Positions 17,150-25,500 of a DNA stretch of 64,000 nucleotides are shown in pieces; within the stretch, counting starts at the first letter, position 1, and every line of letters starts with the position of its first letter. Source of the DNA: Dysgonomonas sp. 520 (lineage in GTDB: Bacteria > Bacteroidota > Bacteroidia > Bacteroidales > Dysgonomonadaceae); NCBI RefSeq assembly GCF_010501095.1, contig NZ_QVMP01000006.1, positions 1 to 64,000 on the forward strand, read 5' to 3'. The notes under the pieces were generated by a model that worked only from the letters and a program-made list of their open reading frames with translations, made no database searches and was not told where the DNA came from. Made by a program: the position numbers and the translations under genes.

Positions 17150-17719
17150 ATGAAATTATCGAAGATTATACTGGCGTCTAATTCTCCTCGCAGACAAGAA
17201 TTGCTGAAAGGTCTGGATATTCCGTTCGAAATTAAAGTGTTACCCGATTTGGATGAGTCTTATCCTGATACTTTAGATGTAAATGACATACCCGAATATC
17301 TTGCCCGGAAAAAAGCCGAAGCATACGATTCTATTATTGACGAAGACACACTTGTTATTACTGCCGATACGTTGGTTATACTCAACGGAAAAGTGTATGG
17401 CAAGCCAAAAGACATTGTAGAAGCCAAACAAATGCTCGGAGACTTGTCGGGCAAAACTCATGAAGTGATAACCGGCGTTTGCTTGTATTCGAAAGATAAA
17501 AGAAAAACTTTTTCATCAGTTTCCGAAGTCAGGTTTGCACAACTGGACGAAGCAGACATAGATTATTATGTGAACCATTACAAGCCTTTGGATAAGGCGG
17601 GGGCATACGGTGTGCAAGAATGGATAGGATATGTAGGTGTGGAATATATTGCCGGCTCCTATTTCAATATAATGGGATTACCTGTGCAAAAACTGAGCAA
17701 GGAGTTGAAGGCTTTTTAA
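17150..17719 (+). CDS. maf: Maf-family nucleotide pyrophosphatase
   Basis: This 189-residue protein has the Maf hallmarks LASNSPRRQELL at the N-terminus, ITADTLVILNGKVYGKP, LSGKTHEVITG and the KAGAYGVQEWIGY block. Maf proteins hydrolyse non-canonical or excess nucleoside triphosphates; the QEW block suggests the dTTP/UTP-type subgroup. It starts on the base after the kdsA stop and is therefore in the same operon. The downstream adhesin-like fragment is in the same reading frame, separated only by the maf stop and four codons. Confidence 0.93.
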   Translation: MKLSKIILASNSPRRQELLKGLDIPFEIKVLPDLDESYPDTLDVNDIPEYLARKKAEAYDSIIDEDTLVITADTLVILNGKVYGKPKDIVEAKQMLGDLSGKTHEVITGVCLYSKDKRKTFSSVSEVRFAQLDEADIDYYVNHYKPLDKAGAYGVQEWIGYVGVEYIAGSYFNIMGLPVQKLSKELKAF

Positions 17720-17731
17720 AACAACGGAGAC

Positions 17732-18415
17732 ATGGATGTTGCCGACGATGTGGTTGTCACATCAGCCGGAAACGTGGGCATAGGCACGAACAGTCCCCAG
17801 ACAAAGGTCGATATCCGCAGCACGACACAAGGCAAAGGATTTCGGTTGCAGGATGGAAGTCAGGGCAATGGAAAAGTATTGACTACCGATGGTAATGGCA
17901 ATGGTAGTTGGAAAACTCCGGGTGTGGCTTATGCAAAATTGGGCACTATCCCTGCTAACCCAGTAACAAACCCTGTCCTCGACGCAACATCTGACAGTGA
18001 ACATATAGCATATTCGGGTATGTCAATTGAACTAACACCCGGTGATTATCAGGTAAATTTTACTGCATGGATTTCTCCACAGGGAGATAATGTTGCTGCT
18101 ACATTAGCTAATAATCGTTTTGCGTCAATCTTTTTTTCAACCTCTTCCACAGCTAACATTCCTCCAACCTATTTATCCCCAATCAAATCGGTTATTATTC
18201 AAAAATTATATAGTGAAGGTAGCATCCATCCTGATTATTACGGATCGGGAGCAATACCGATAAAAATAACGACAACAACAACTCTCTATTTATGGGCTTA
18301 TGTGAGTGCAACTAACTGGAATGGAGACAATAAGTTAATAACATCTTATAATGGACTAGCAGGATCGTATGGTCCCTACACTCAACTATACGCCGTTCCG
18401 TTCTACATCGAATAG
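17732..18415 (+). pseudogene. C-terminal fragment of a tail-fibre/adhesin-like protein
   Basis: The 227-residue frame starts in the middle of a known repeat style: VVVTSAGNVGIGTNSPQTKV, then GKGFRLQDGSQGNGKVLTTD and GNGNGSWKTPG. These GNVGIGT/KVLTSD blocks normally precede the C-terminal head of long Bacteroidetes tail-fibre or surface proteins. It has no signal peptide and no upstream stalk, and the same frame reads back (NNGD) to the maf stop at 17717-17719. I read it as the 3' end of a larger gene placed behind maf by deletion or recombination. The C-terminal 160 residues look like an intact beta-rich head. It could still be translated from the ATG. Confidence 0.55.
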
Positions 18416-18426
18416 ACGATGATTCT

Positions 18427-18457
18427 TCCCCTTCACCTCTTCAATGAGTGAGGGGGA
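18427..18457. terminator. Hairpin between convergent genes
   Basis: A 10-bp stem pairs 18427-18436 with 18448-18457 (one G-T pair). It lies between two convergent genes, but neither side has a run of T, so its role as a terminator is uncertain. Confidence 0.4.
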
Positions 18458-18473
18458 TAATTGAAATGTTCAG

Positions 18474-19517
18474 TTACTTCTTTCTTGAGGTTATTTCCCA
18501 GTTTTCGGTTTGATTCGGGTTCACCATATTACCAACAGACAGCCTGAACTGAAATGCTTTACGCTTGCTGTTGTATTGAAATTTGGATAGGGTATAAGTC
18601 CACTTATTATCCAATGTACCCGTTTTTTCTTCGTTGTCTTTGTATGTTTGTTTTTTATAGTTATCCGCAACTTTCTGAAGTGTACTTTTATATCGGGTGT
18701 TGTTGCGTAAGAAACCGATAAGGTCAAGAATTTTCTGCTGATAAAATTCTTTCGTTTGTGCCTGATGTGGAAAGTTGTACAGAGTCAACTCGAAAGACAA
18801 AGACAGGTTGTCGCACCCCGACAGGGAAGCCGTCACAAGAGTATCGCCTTTTACACACTTTTCTGATGAGTATTCCGTATAATCATGCATATCAATATTC
18901 CGGTCACGCTCCACGTTTGGCAGATCAGATTTGAATATTGTCTTGTCTTTCATCTTGCCCATTTCGCACTTGTTCAGATAACTCTCCTCGTACAGATTAC
19001 CATCTTTATAAAGAAAACTCACAGGCGTGCTTTTCAGTTCTCCATCCTCGTTATAATATGTCCTGAAATTCTGTGTTGCCACTCCCTTTAGTTTTCCATC
19101 TTTGTATTCCATTTCATCCAATATGTTATAGGAAAAAGGAGCGTAGCCAAGCACTGAATATTTCTTATCTATTGTTCTGTCATCCTTCATGATATAGTAA
19201 ATATACTCGTTGTTGGTATTGGCGTTTCCGCCCAACATTCCCTCCGAAACACGCCAAATCACATAATCTTCGATTCCGTCTCCGTTCAGATCTTCGTGAG
19301 CCAGCATGTGCATACAAACCGAAAAACGCTCAACATCTTCACCTATGTTTATGCAATAAGGTATGTCGAGCATATTCAATTCTACGTCTTCATATTCTCC
19401 GGTATCTTCATCAACCAGCAATTCGTTAATAAATCTTTTTTCTTCGTCCGTTTGCTGTGCCGATAGATTTATTGAAATTAAAGTAAATAGCAGTAGTAGT
19501 GTGTATTTCAGCTTCAT
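18474..19517 (-). CDS. Secreted protein of unknown function
   Basis: The 347-residue product starts with a clear signal peptide (KLKYTLLLLFTLISINLSAQ), which fixes the ATG at 19517; an upstream ATG at 19586 would bury it. The mature part contains DLNGDGIEDYVIWRVSEG, a calcium-loop-like DxNxDGxxDY segment as seen in FG-GAP/VCBS-type proteins, but not repeated. The rest, with many Tyr/Asp/Lys, is not recognised. It is monocistronic, convergent with the adhesin fragment, and preceded by a family-B repeat. Probably periplasmic or outer-membrane associated. Confidence 0.6.
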   Translation of the reverse strand: MKLKYTLLLLFTLISINLSAQQTDEEKRFINELLVDEDTGEYEDVELNMLDIPYCINIGEDVERFSVCMHMLAHEDLNGDGIEDYVIWRVSEGMLGGNANTNNEYIYYIMKDDRTIDKKYSVLGYAPFSYNILDEMEYKDGKLKGVATQNFRTYYNEDGELKSTPVSFLYKDGNLYEESYLNKCEMGKMKDKTIFKSDLPNVERDRNIDMHDYTEYSSEKCVKGDTLVTASLSGCDNLSLSFELTLYNFPHQAQTKEFYQQKILDLIGFLRNNTRYKSTLQKVADNYKKQTYKDNEEKTGTLDNKWTYTLSKFQYNSKRKAFQFRLSVGNMVNPNQTENWEITSRKK

Positions 19518-19599
19518 AAATTTTAATGTTCCGTAGAGTGTTTGTTTAACGTCGTAAAAATAGTATTTTTTTATCAGATAAGGCAAAGCATGACAAATC

Positions 19600-19692
19600 T
19601 TTCGGGTAGACCAGAGAGCCTACCCCTACAAAGCACCCCACCCGAAAATCGACAAATTAAAACAACGGTTTTCAGCAACTGATTCGTATAAT
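19600..19692 (-). repeat. Partial MITE-like repeat (family B, reverse)
   Basis: Read on the minus strand it runs colinear with 59065-59190: the terminal ATTATACGAATCAGTTGCTG end, a TTCGGGTGGGG segment and the GGTCTACCCGAAAG hairpin arm. It lacks the right half. It lies in the 310-bp spacer 19518-19827, where nothing else is recognisable. Confidence 0.65.
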
Positions 19693-19827
19693 ATATGAGT
19701 GATGTGAGAAATTGGCACGAAAAGCCGGTCTCTTTTTTGTCGACCGGAAACGTCTCTCTGTCGATTCTTCTTTTCATAACAATGACTTCTGTGTAATTTC
19801 GTTTCAGAACTAAAATAATTAGATGAA

Positions 19828-19965
19828 ATGAGAAAAGTATTGTTTACGCTTGCTTTTGTGTTTGCCGCTTTAAGTTTGTCTGCCCAACCACCTCAAGGAG
19901 GTATGGGAGGAAAAAGAGCTCTCGGTGGTGGAGGACACTTCCCCCTATGGATCAGGATGATATGA
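19828..19965 (+). pseudogene. N-terminal remnant of a secreted protein
   Basis: A 45-residue frame starts with a signal peptide (RKVLFTLAFVFAALSLSAQ) and a Gly-rich stretch (PPQGGMGGKRALGGGGHFP), then ends abruptly at a TGA inside sequence that belongs to the next remnant. It looks like the first 40 residues of an exported protein whose remainder has been deleted. The full-length family cannot be told from the stub. Confidence 0.55.
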
Positions 19966-20144
19966 TTTTAGGTATAAGTAGTTCTTTTATTGTGAAAAAT
20001 CTTTTATCTTGGCCTATCGATATTCAGGTGTATACCATTGCTTTGTCGTTTATAGTATGTTCGGCCACGGGTATATTCTTTGGCTGGTATCCTGCGAAAA
20101 AAGCATCGGATCTGGACCCTATCGAAGCGTTGAGGTATGAATAA
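19947..20144 (+). pseudogene. C-terminal remnant of a MacB/FtsX-type ABC permease
   Basis: The 65-residue frame ends in GIFFGWYPAKKASDLDPIEA followed by LRYE, the canonical C-terminus of MacB-like permeases, preceded by one membrane helix and part of another. The 340 or so residues that should come before are missing, and the frame overlaps the upstream signal-peptide stub in another frame. A deletion has therefore joined two genes. It lies 17 bp before the LytS-like kinase gene, so the pump was probably part of the same regulated locus. Confidence 0.7.
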
Positions 20145-20161
20145 CACTATCTAACAGCGAA

Positions 20162-21208
20162 ATGAAGAATTTTATAAAGGTATTTGTACATATTCTGATC
20201 TGGGCAATCATTCTGATCGTACCGACTTATATTATGTCGCGTGAGGGCACTCTGGACAATAAGCCGTTTATAAGCTATACCGTTCGGGTATTGATATTTG
20301 CAATAATATTTTATGTCAATTATTTGTATCTGATTGATAAGTTCTTGTTCAACAAAAAGTTTGTTTCCTATATCATCATAAATATTGTTTTGGTTGGCAT
20401 TTTATTCTTGGCACAATCGTTTTTCTTTGAGTTGTGCTTTTCTCAATATCCTCGTGTGGAGAGAATACCCCGCCATCATTCACGACCACCGTTTGCCATA
20501 CGTTTTATATCTGAATATGTACTTATATTCTTTGTGATAGGCATAAGTGTTGCCATCAAAACTACTGTGCGATGGTATCATGATTCCATCAAGATGGAAC
20601 AGGTAAAAAATATGCAATTGGAAGCCGATTTAAAAATACTCAGAACGCAGCTTAATCCTCATTTTCTGTTCAATACGCTGAATAATATCTATTCACTGAT
20701 AGCTATAGATCAGGAAAAAGCACAAGAGTCGGTGCATCGGCTTAGCGGTTTGCTTCGGTATGTTTTGTATGAAAATGATGAAAAATTTCTCCCGATTTCG
20801 CGCGAATTGCAGTTCACTCAAAACTATATAGATTTGATGAAATTGCGGTTGGGAAAAAACACTAAGCTAGATGTATTGATTGAAGACAACGAAAGCAGGG
20901 GTAAAATTGCTCCTTTAATGTTTATCACTCTAATCGAGAATGCATTTAAACATGGAACGAATTCGGCAAAAGAAAGTTTTATAAAGATAACTATCTTAGT
21001 GGAAGCTGAAAAAGGAGTTCTCTGCACAGTTGAAAATAGTTTGGACGAAAATATCAAGAATAATAATCTGGAGATAAAAGATTCGGGGGTAGGTTTGGCT
21101 AATTTAACGAAAAGATTGGATTTGCTTTATCCCGGCAAACATCAGTTTGAAACGGAATTGCGTCAGGATAGTTTTTTTGCAATGCTTCGGATAGATTTTA
21201 GTAAATGA
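20162..21208 (+). CDS. LytS/YehU-type sensor histidine kinase
   Basis: This 348-residue membrane kinase has four N-terminal helices (residues 5-135), a short coiled segment, then the His_kinase domain with LNPHFLFNTLNNIYSLI; the phosphoacceptor is His167. The ATPase part follows, with PLMFITLIENAFKHG (N box) and KDSGVGLANLTKRLDLLYPG (G box). It lacks a large periplasmic sensor, so it may sense the membrane or an adjacent transporter. Its partner LytTR regulator follows after 72 bp. The pump remnant just upstream suggests the pair has lost its cognate target. Confidence 0.9.
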   Translation: MKNFIKVFVHILIWAIILIVPTYIMSREGTLDNKPFISYTVRVLIFAIIFYVNYLYLIDKFLFNKKFVSYIIINIVLVGILFLAQSFFFELCFSQYPRVERIPRHHSRPPFAIRFISEYVLIFFVIGISVAIKTTVRWYHDSIKMEQVKNMQLEADLKILRTQLNPHFLFNTLNNIYSLIAIDQEKAQESVHRLSGLLRYVLYENDEKFLPISRELQFTQNYIDLMKLRLGKNTKLDVLIEDNESRGKIAPLMFITLIENAFKHGTNSAKESFIKITILVEAEKGVLCTVENSLDENIKNNNLEIKDSGVGLANLTKRLDLLYPGKHQFETELRQDSFFAMLRIDFSK

Positions 21209-21280
21209 TTGAGTTCTTGTATAATATGGTTGTTGGCTTATTTCTATTATTGAGTCGGATGAATAAAAAATAATTATACT

Positions 21281-21985
21281 ATGAAATTGAAATGCGTGAT
21301 TATTGATGACGAACCTTTAGCTATTGATTTGTTGAAATCGTACGTAAAAAAAACGCCGTTTCTCGATCTTATCGGAACTTTTGAGGAGCCGTTATCTTCT
21401 GTCGAAACTATTAAAAAAAATGATGTACAGGTTTTATTTTTAGATATCAATATGCCGCAAATCAGTGGAATGGAATTTGCTAAGACATTGCCTACCTCGT
21501 TGAAAGTCATTTTTACAACTGCTTACGATCAGTATGCATTGGAGGGGTTCAGGCAGAACGCATTGGACTATTTGTTGAAACCGGTCAGTTATGCAGAGTT
21601 TCTGCAAGCATCGCATAAAGCCTTGGAATGGTTCAACCTGACAGAGAATAATCAACCACCGTTGAACAGTATTTTCGTGAAATCGGGATACCGGATAGAA
21701 AAGATGGATTTCGATAATATCCTGTATATTGAAAATCAGAAAGATTATGTAAAGTTTCATTTACAATCGGCCACCGATCCGGTCAGTTCACTCATGAGCA
21801 TGCAATCTTTGGAAGAAAAACTTCCATCAAATAAGTTCATGCGTGTTCATCGTTCTTTCATTGTCAATTTGGATAAAGTGAAGACAATAGAACGCAATAA
21901 CATTGTTTTCGGAAAACAATATATCCCTGTGTCAGACTCCTATAAAGACAAGTTTATGGAGTTTTTGAGCAAACATTTTTTTTGA
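21281..21985 (+). CDS. LytTR-family response regulator
   Basis: The 234-residue regulator has a receiver domain with IIDDEPLAIDLL (acidic pocket), the phosphoacceptor Asp55 in FLDINMP, TTAYDQYALEGF and DYLLKPVS. A LytTR DNA-binding domain follows from about residue 135, with DFDNILYIENQKDYVKF and MRVHRSFIVNLDKV. LytTR proteins bind direct repeats upstream of their targets. It pairs with the histidine kinase upstream and ends 4 bp from the convergent cysE stop. Confidence 0.92.
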   Translation: MKLKCVIIDDEPLAIDLLKSYVKKTPFLDLIGTFEEPLSSVETIKKNDVQVLFLDINMPQISGMEFAKTLPTSLKVIFTTAYDQYALEGFRQNALDYLLKPVSYAEFLQASHKALEWFNLTENNQPPLNSIFVKSGYRIEKMDFDNILYIENQKDYVKFHLQSATDPVSSLMSMQSLEEKLPSNKFMRVHRSFIVNLDKVKTIERNNIVFGKQYIPVSDSYKDKFMEFLSKHFF

Positions 21986-21989
21986 AAAT

Positions 21990-22805
21990 TCAGATCGAAA
22001 AATTCAAAACATCATCAAAGTCGTTCGTAGAGCGTATCCTGATTTCGGATGTGTGAAATACGAGAGAGTAGGGGATTACACTTTTCGTCAACCACACATT
22101 CCCCCCGATTGTGGAATCATGCCCTACAATGGTGTTGCCTCCTAATATTGTAGCTCCGGCATATATAACCACATTATCTTCAATGGTCGGATGCCTTTTC
22201 TGGTTCTTCAAACTCCTCGAAACATGCAGGGCACCCAAAGTAACACCTTGGTATATTTTTACATTATCTCCGATGATGGTTGTTTCGCCGATAACGATTC
22301 CTGTGCCGTGGTCGATGAAAAAATTATTGCCGATTTGTGCCCCCGGATGAATGTCTATACCCACTTTTGCATGTGCATACTCCGAAAAAAGGCGGGGAAT
22401 AATCGGCACCTCCAGCTTGAACAGGAAATGTGCTATCCGGTGAACAGTTAGTGCAAAAAATCCGGGATATGTCAAAACAATCTCCTCCACCGATCTTGCA
22501 GCAGGGTCATTATGAATGAAACATTCGGCTTCTACCTTTAATCTTTCCTGAAAAAGAGGCAGTTCGTTGACAAAAGTATCAACGATTTTTGCAGCTTCGT
22601 CTTTATTCATCAAATTCGATATGTTCAGAAGAAGAGTGGTTTGAACGAATTTGATCTCTTTCTTTGTATCGCAATTCTCTACACAAATGGGAAATAGTAT
22701 TTGATGGAATAATACTTCCAAAACACTTTCCAGTTCGAGTTTGTTGATGGGTAAACGTTTCGAGTTTGAACCGAGTTGTTCTACTATTTTATCCAGATTG
22801 TCCAT
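21990..22805 (-). CDS. cysE: Serine O-acetyltransferase
   Basis: CysE transfers acetyl from acetyl-CoA to serine, giving O-acetylserine for cysteine synthesis. The 271-residue protein has a helical N-terminal domain (1-130) and a left-handed beta-helix of hexapeptide repeats with [20 protein letters not shown] and [20 protein letters not shown], containing the catalytic His-Asp pair. The divergent gene is gdhA. No riboswitch or attenuator is seen upstream; a -7 box lies at 22831-22838. Confidence 0.93.
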   Translation of the reverse strand: MDNLDKIVEQLGSNSKRLPINKLELESVLEVLFHQILFPICVENCDTKKEIKFVQTTLLLNISNLMNKDEAAKIVDTFVNELPLFQERLKVEAECFIHNDPAARSVEEIVLTYPGFFALTVHRIAHFLFKLEVPIIPRLFSEYAHAKVGIDIHPGAQIGNNFFIDHGTGIVIGETTIIGDNVKIYQGVTLGALHVSRSLKNQKRHPTIEDNVVIYAGATILGGNTIVGHDSTIGGNVWLTKSVIPYSLVFHTSEIRIRSTNDFDDVLNFSI

Positions 22806-22830
22806 TTTGCGATCGTATATAATTAAAAAA

Positions 22831-22838
22831 CAAATTTA
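22831..22838 (-). promoter_or_regulatory. -7 box of the cysE promoter
   Basis: On the minus strand this reads TAAATTTG, a TAnnTTTG match 25 bp before the cysE ATG. The -33 region reads CTG rather than TTG. Confidence 0.4.
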
Positions 22839-22906
22839 GGAATTAAAAAACAGAAAAAGAGATGTTGAAAAGCAGATTTTTCAGATAAAAACAATCAACT
22901 GATAAA

Positions 22907-22938
22907 TTGTAAATATCATTTCTTAATTTATATATTTG
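22907..22938 (+). promoter_or_regulatory. Promoter of gdhA
   Basis: A -33 TTG (22907-22909) and a -7 TATATTTG (22931-22938) lie 21 bp apart. Initiation is expected near 22945, about 28 bp before the ATG. Confidence 0.65.
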
Positions 22939-22972
22939 TATACATGTAACAACCTTTAAAATGTAATAAAAT

Positions 22973-24310
22973 ATGAAAATAGATAACATTTTGTCATCTT
23001 TGGAAGCAAAGCATCCCGGTGAACCAGAATTTTTGCAAGCGGTGAAAGAAGTTTTGATGAGTATTGAGGAAATATATAACCGGCACCCCGAATTTGAGAA
23101 GGCTCGGATTATAGAGCGGCTGGTTGAACCGGATAGGATATTTACTTTCAAAGTTCCTTGGGTTGACGATAAAGGCGATGTTCAGGTCAACTTAGGCTAT
23201 CGTGTTCAGTTCAATAATGCGATAGGCCCTTATAAGGGAGGTTTGCGTTTTCATGCTTCGGTAAATCTCTCCACGCTCAAGTTTTTAGGTTTTGAGCAAA
23301 CTTTCAAAAATGCTTTGACCACTCTTCCTATGGGAGGTGCAAAGGGAGGTTCGGATTTCAATGTAAAGGGTAAATCAAATGCAGAGATTATGCGTTTCTG
23401 TCAGGCGTTTATGCTCGAATTGTGGCGGAATATAGGTCCCGACACGGATGTCCCGGCCGGAGATATTGGTGTTGGCGGACGAGAAATCGGCTATCTGTAT
23501 GGAATGTACAAGAAGTTAGCCCGTGAGAATACGGGAACTTTCACCGGAAAAGGATTGGATTATGGCGGATCGCTGATTCGTCCCGAAGCTACCGGTTTTG
23601 GCGGATTGTATTTTGTGAATGAAATGCTGAAAGCCAAAGGAATAGATATAAAAGGAAAAACGGTTGCTATTTCAGGTTTTGGTAATGTGGCTTGGGGCGC
23701 TGCCCTGAAAGCGACAGAGCTGGGTGCGAAAGTGGTTACTATATCAGGACCTGACGGTTATATCTACGACCCCGACGGGATTTCGGGAGAAAAAATTGAT
23801 TATATGCTCGAACTTCGCAATTCAGGAGAAGACATTGTTGCACCCTATGCCGAAGAGTTTAAGTCTGCAACCTTCTTTGCAGGCAAGCGTCCTTGGGAAC
23901 AGAAAGTGGATATCGCTTTGCCATGCGCCATTCAGAACGAATTGAACGAACATGATGCTCAACAGTTGATAAACAATAATGTGACTTGTGTTGCCGAAAT
24001 ATCCAATATGGGATGTACGGCAGAGGCGGTTGACCTGTTTGTCGAAAAGAAAGTCCTTTTTGCTCCGGGCAAGGCTGTTAATGCAGGAGGAGTGGCTACA
24101 TCCGGGTTGGAAATGACGCAAAACGCCATGCACATTCAATGGACAGCCGAAGAAGTGGACGCAAAATTACAACAGATAATGAAGAATATCCATGCGCAAT
24201 CTATTAAGTATGGGGCAGAAAAAGATGGGTATATCAATTATGTGAAAGGGGCGAATATCGCAGGATTTATGAAAGTTGCCAGCGCGATGATGGCTCAGGG
24301 AATAGTATAA
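22973..24310 (+). CDS. gdhA: Glutamate dehydrogenase (NADP-type)
   Basis: GdhA makes glutamate from 2-oxoglutarate and ammonia with NADPH. The 445 residues show YRVQFNNAIGPYKGGLRFH, LPMGGAKGGSDFNVKGKS with the catalytic Lys, DVPAGDIGVGGREIGYL, and the Rossmann segment AISGFGNVAWGAALKATELG. Length and motifs match the hexameric NADP-preferring class. It has its own promoter and a strong bidirectional terminator, so it is monocistronic. Confidence 0.95.
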   Translation: MKIDNILSSLEAKHPGEPEFLQAVKEVLMSIEEIYNRHPEFEKARIIERLVEPDRIFTFKVPWVDDKGDVQVNLGYRVQFNNAIGPYKGGLRFHASVNLSTLKFLGFEQTFKNALTTLPMGGAKGGSDFNVKGKSNAEIMRFCQAFMLELWRNIGPDTDVPAGDIGVGGREIGYLYGMYKKLARENTGTFTGKGLDYGGSLIRPEATGFGGLYFVNEMLKAKGIDIKGKTVAISGFGNVAWGAALKATELGAKVVTISGPDGYIYDPDGISGEKIDYMLELRNSGEDIVAPYAEEFKSATFFAGKRPWEQKVDIALPCAIQNELNEHDAQQLINNNVTCVAEISNMGCTAEAVDLFVEKKVLFAPGKAVNAGGVATSGLEMTQNAMHIQWTAEEVDAKLQQIMKNIHAQSIKYGAEKDGYINYVKGANIAGFMKVASAMMAQGIV

Positions 24311-24330
24311 AAGTTTGGTATGAAGCAAAA

Positions 24331-24364
24331 ACGGAGTGTGTTTTTTAGATACACTCCGTTTTTT
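24331..24364. terminator. Bidirectional terminator between gdhA and the BtuF-like gene
   Basis: The 9-bp stem ACGGAGTGT (24331-24339) with ACACTCCGT (24351-24359) is flanked by five A on the left and six T on the right. It can end both the plus-strand gdhA transcript and the minus-strand five-gene operon, whose last stop lies at 24366. Confidence 0.85.
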
Positions 24365-24365
24365 A

Positions 24366-25499
24366 TTATTCATTCATTTTTTTATAATACTTCGTTATCT
24401 CTCCTTCGAAAAGATCGGGGTGAAATATGATTGCGAAATCTTTTAAAATCCAATCGGGGTGAATTGTCAGATCTTCGTAATAGTTTGCTTTCGACATATT
24501 ACATTCGTAGATGCTCCTGTTTTTGAAAGCATCAAATTGTGCATAGCCTTTATTTTCCTTTTCAAGGCTGTTGTAGGTGAAATTTTGAGTGTTGTTGTAT
24601 TTTATCAGCCAAAAATCAGATTTTTCGCCTTTGTCCAACACCGACTCGAACGATAAACGTTGCGAACCTGTTGTTTTCACGTCATCCCAAATGTATGTCG
24701 CACCTGCATCGTGAAGCATGCTGACCACAAAACTGCCACCTCCCGCCATATACCAGATATTGTTGAACATTATATCCAGCATAACAGACGGCTTGCTGTT
24801 TGCTGTGGCTGTTTTTTCTATAATTGCATTGTAATTTGTCTTTGTAGCAGTAAATAATGAATCAGCCAGATCTTCTTTCCCAACAAAATAGGCATAGAAC
24901 CTAAGCCACTCGGCAATGCCTAAGGCTGATTTCTCCATATAGTCGGGGGTTTGGATGATGGGGATTTTCGTTTTCTCAATGGCTCCGAAAGTAGCCCCTT
25001 CAATTGGTGCGGCAAGTATGGCTTCGGGACTCAGCATGATTGCTTTTTCCACATCCGGAGCAGCTGCCTGACCCAAATTGACAATTGTATTGTCTGAAAT
25101 TCCCTTTTTCACAAATGGAAGATTGATATAATCAGGCTCACAAACACCTGTTATTATGTCTTGAACGCCTAACTCGGCAAGAGCAGCACAGTGTATGGAG
25201 GAATAAGCTGCAACACTCTTCAGGGGTGTTCTTATTATAATGCCTTCGGGCAGTTTCGACGGCAGTTCTTTCGTCCTGTCCACCAAAATATATTTTTGCA
25301 ATACTTTTAGAGTATCCCAAGGGTTACGCACGGTTATTTCGGTATAGTCATTTGTTTTATGCACCGTAAACCCCTGTGCATATTCCATCCGTATTTGACT
25401 ATCGGACGGAGATACGACCCTATCTTTTTCCGTTCCTTTACAGGCAGAAAAAGATAGAGTTAATAAAAATAGATAGAAATAAAACTTTATCAGTTTCAC
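24366..25499 (-). CDS. Periplasmic-binding lipoprotein, BtuF/FecB-like
   Basis: The 377-residue protein has a lipobox (LSFSAC, lipidated Cys20) and a type III periplasmic-binding fold: VAAYSSIHCAALAELGVQD near the start of the domain, DVEKAIMLSPEAILAAP and a C-terminal lobe with SVMLDIMFNNIWYMAGGGSF. Members carry cobalamin, haem or ferric siderophores to ABC importers. No FecCD permease or ATPase gene is adjacent, and no cobalamin riboswitch is seen, so the ligand is unknown. It begins 1 bp after the aminotransferase stop and closes the operon. Confidence 0.8.
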   Translation of the reverse strand: MKLIKFYFYLFLLTLSFSACKGTEKDRVVSPSDSQIRMEYAQGFTVHKTNDYTEITVRNPWDTLKVLQKYILVDRTKELPSKLPEGIIIRTPLKSVAAYSSIHCAALAELGVQDIITGVCEPDYINLPFVKKGISDNTIVNLGQAAAPDVEKAIMLSPEAILAAPIEGATFGAIEKTKIPIIQTPDYMEKSALGIAEWLRFYAYFVGKEDLADSLFTATKTNYNAIIEKTATANSKPSVMLDIMFNNIWYMAGGGSFVVSMLHDAGATYIWDDVKTTGSQRLSFESVLDKGEKSDFWLIKYNNTQNFTYNSLEKENKGYAQFDAFKNRSIYECNMSKANYYEDLTIHPDWILKDFAIIFHPDLFEGEITKYYKKMNE

Positions 25500-25500
25500 C

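Noticed and set aside
22806-22972. Riboswitch or attenuator between cysE and gdhA
   Set aside because: Only promoter elements and AT-rich sequence are visible; no hairpin with a T run.
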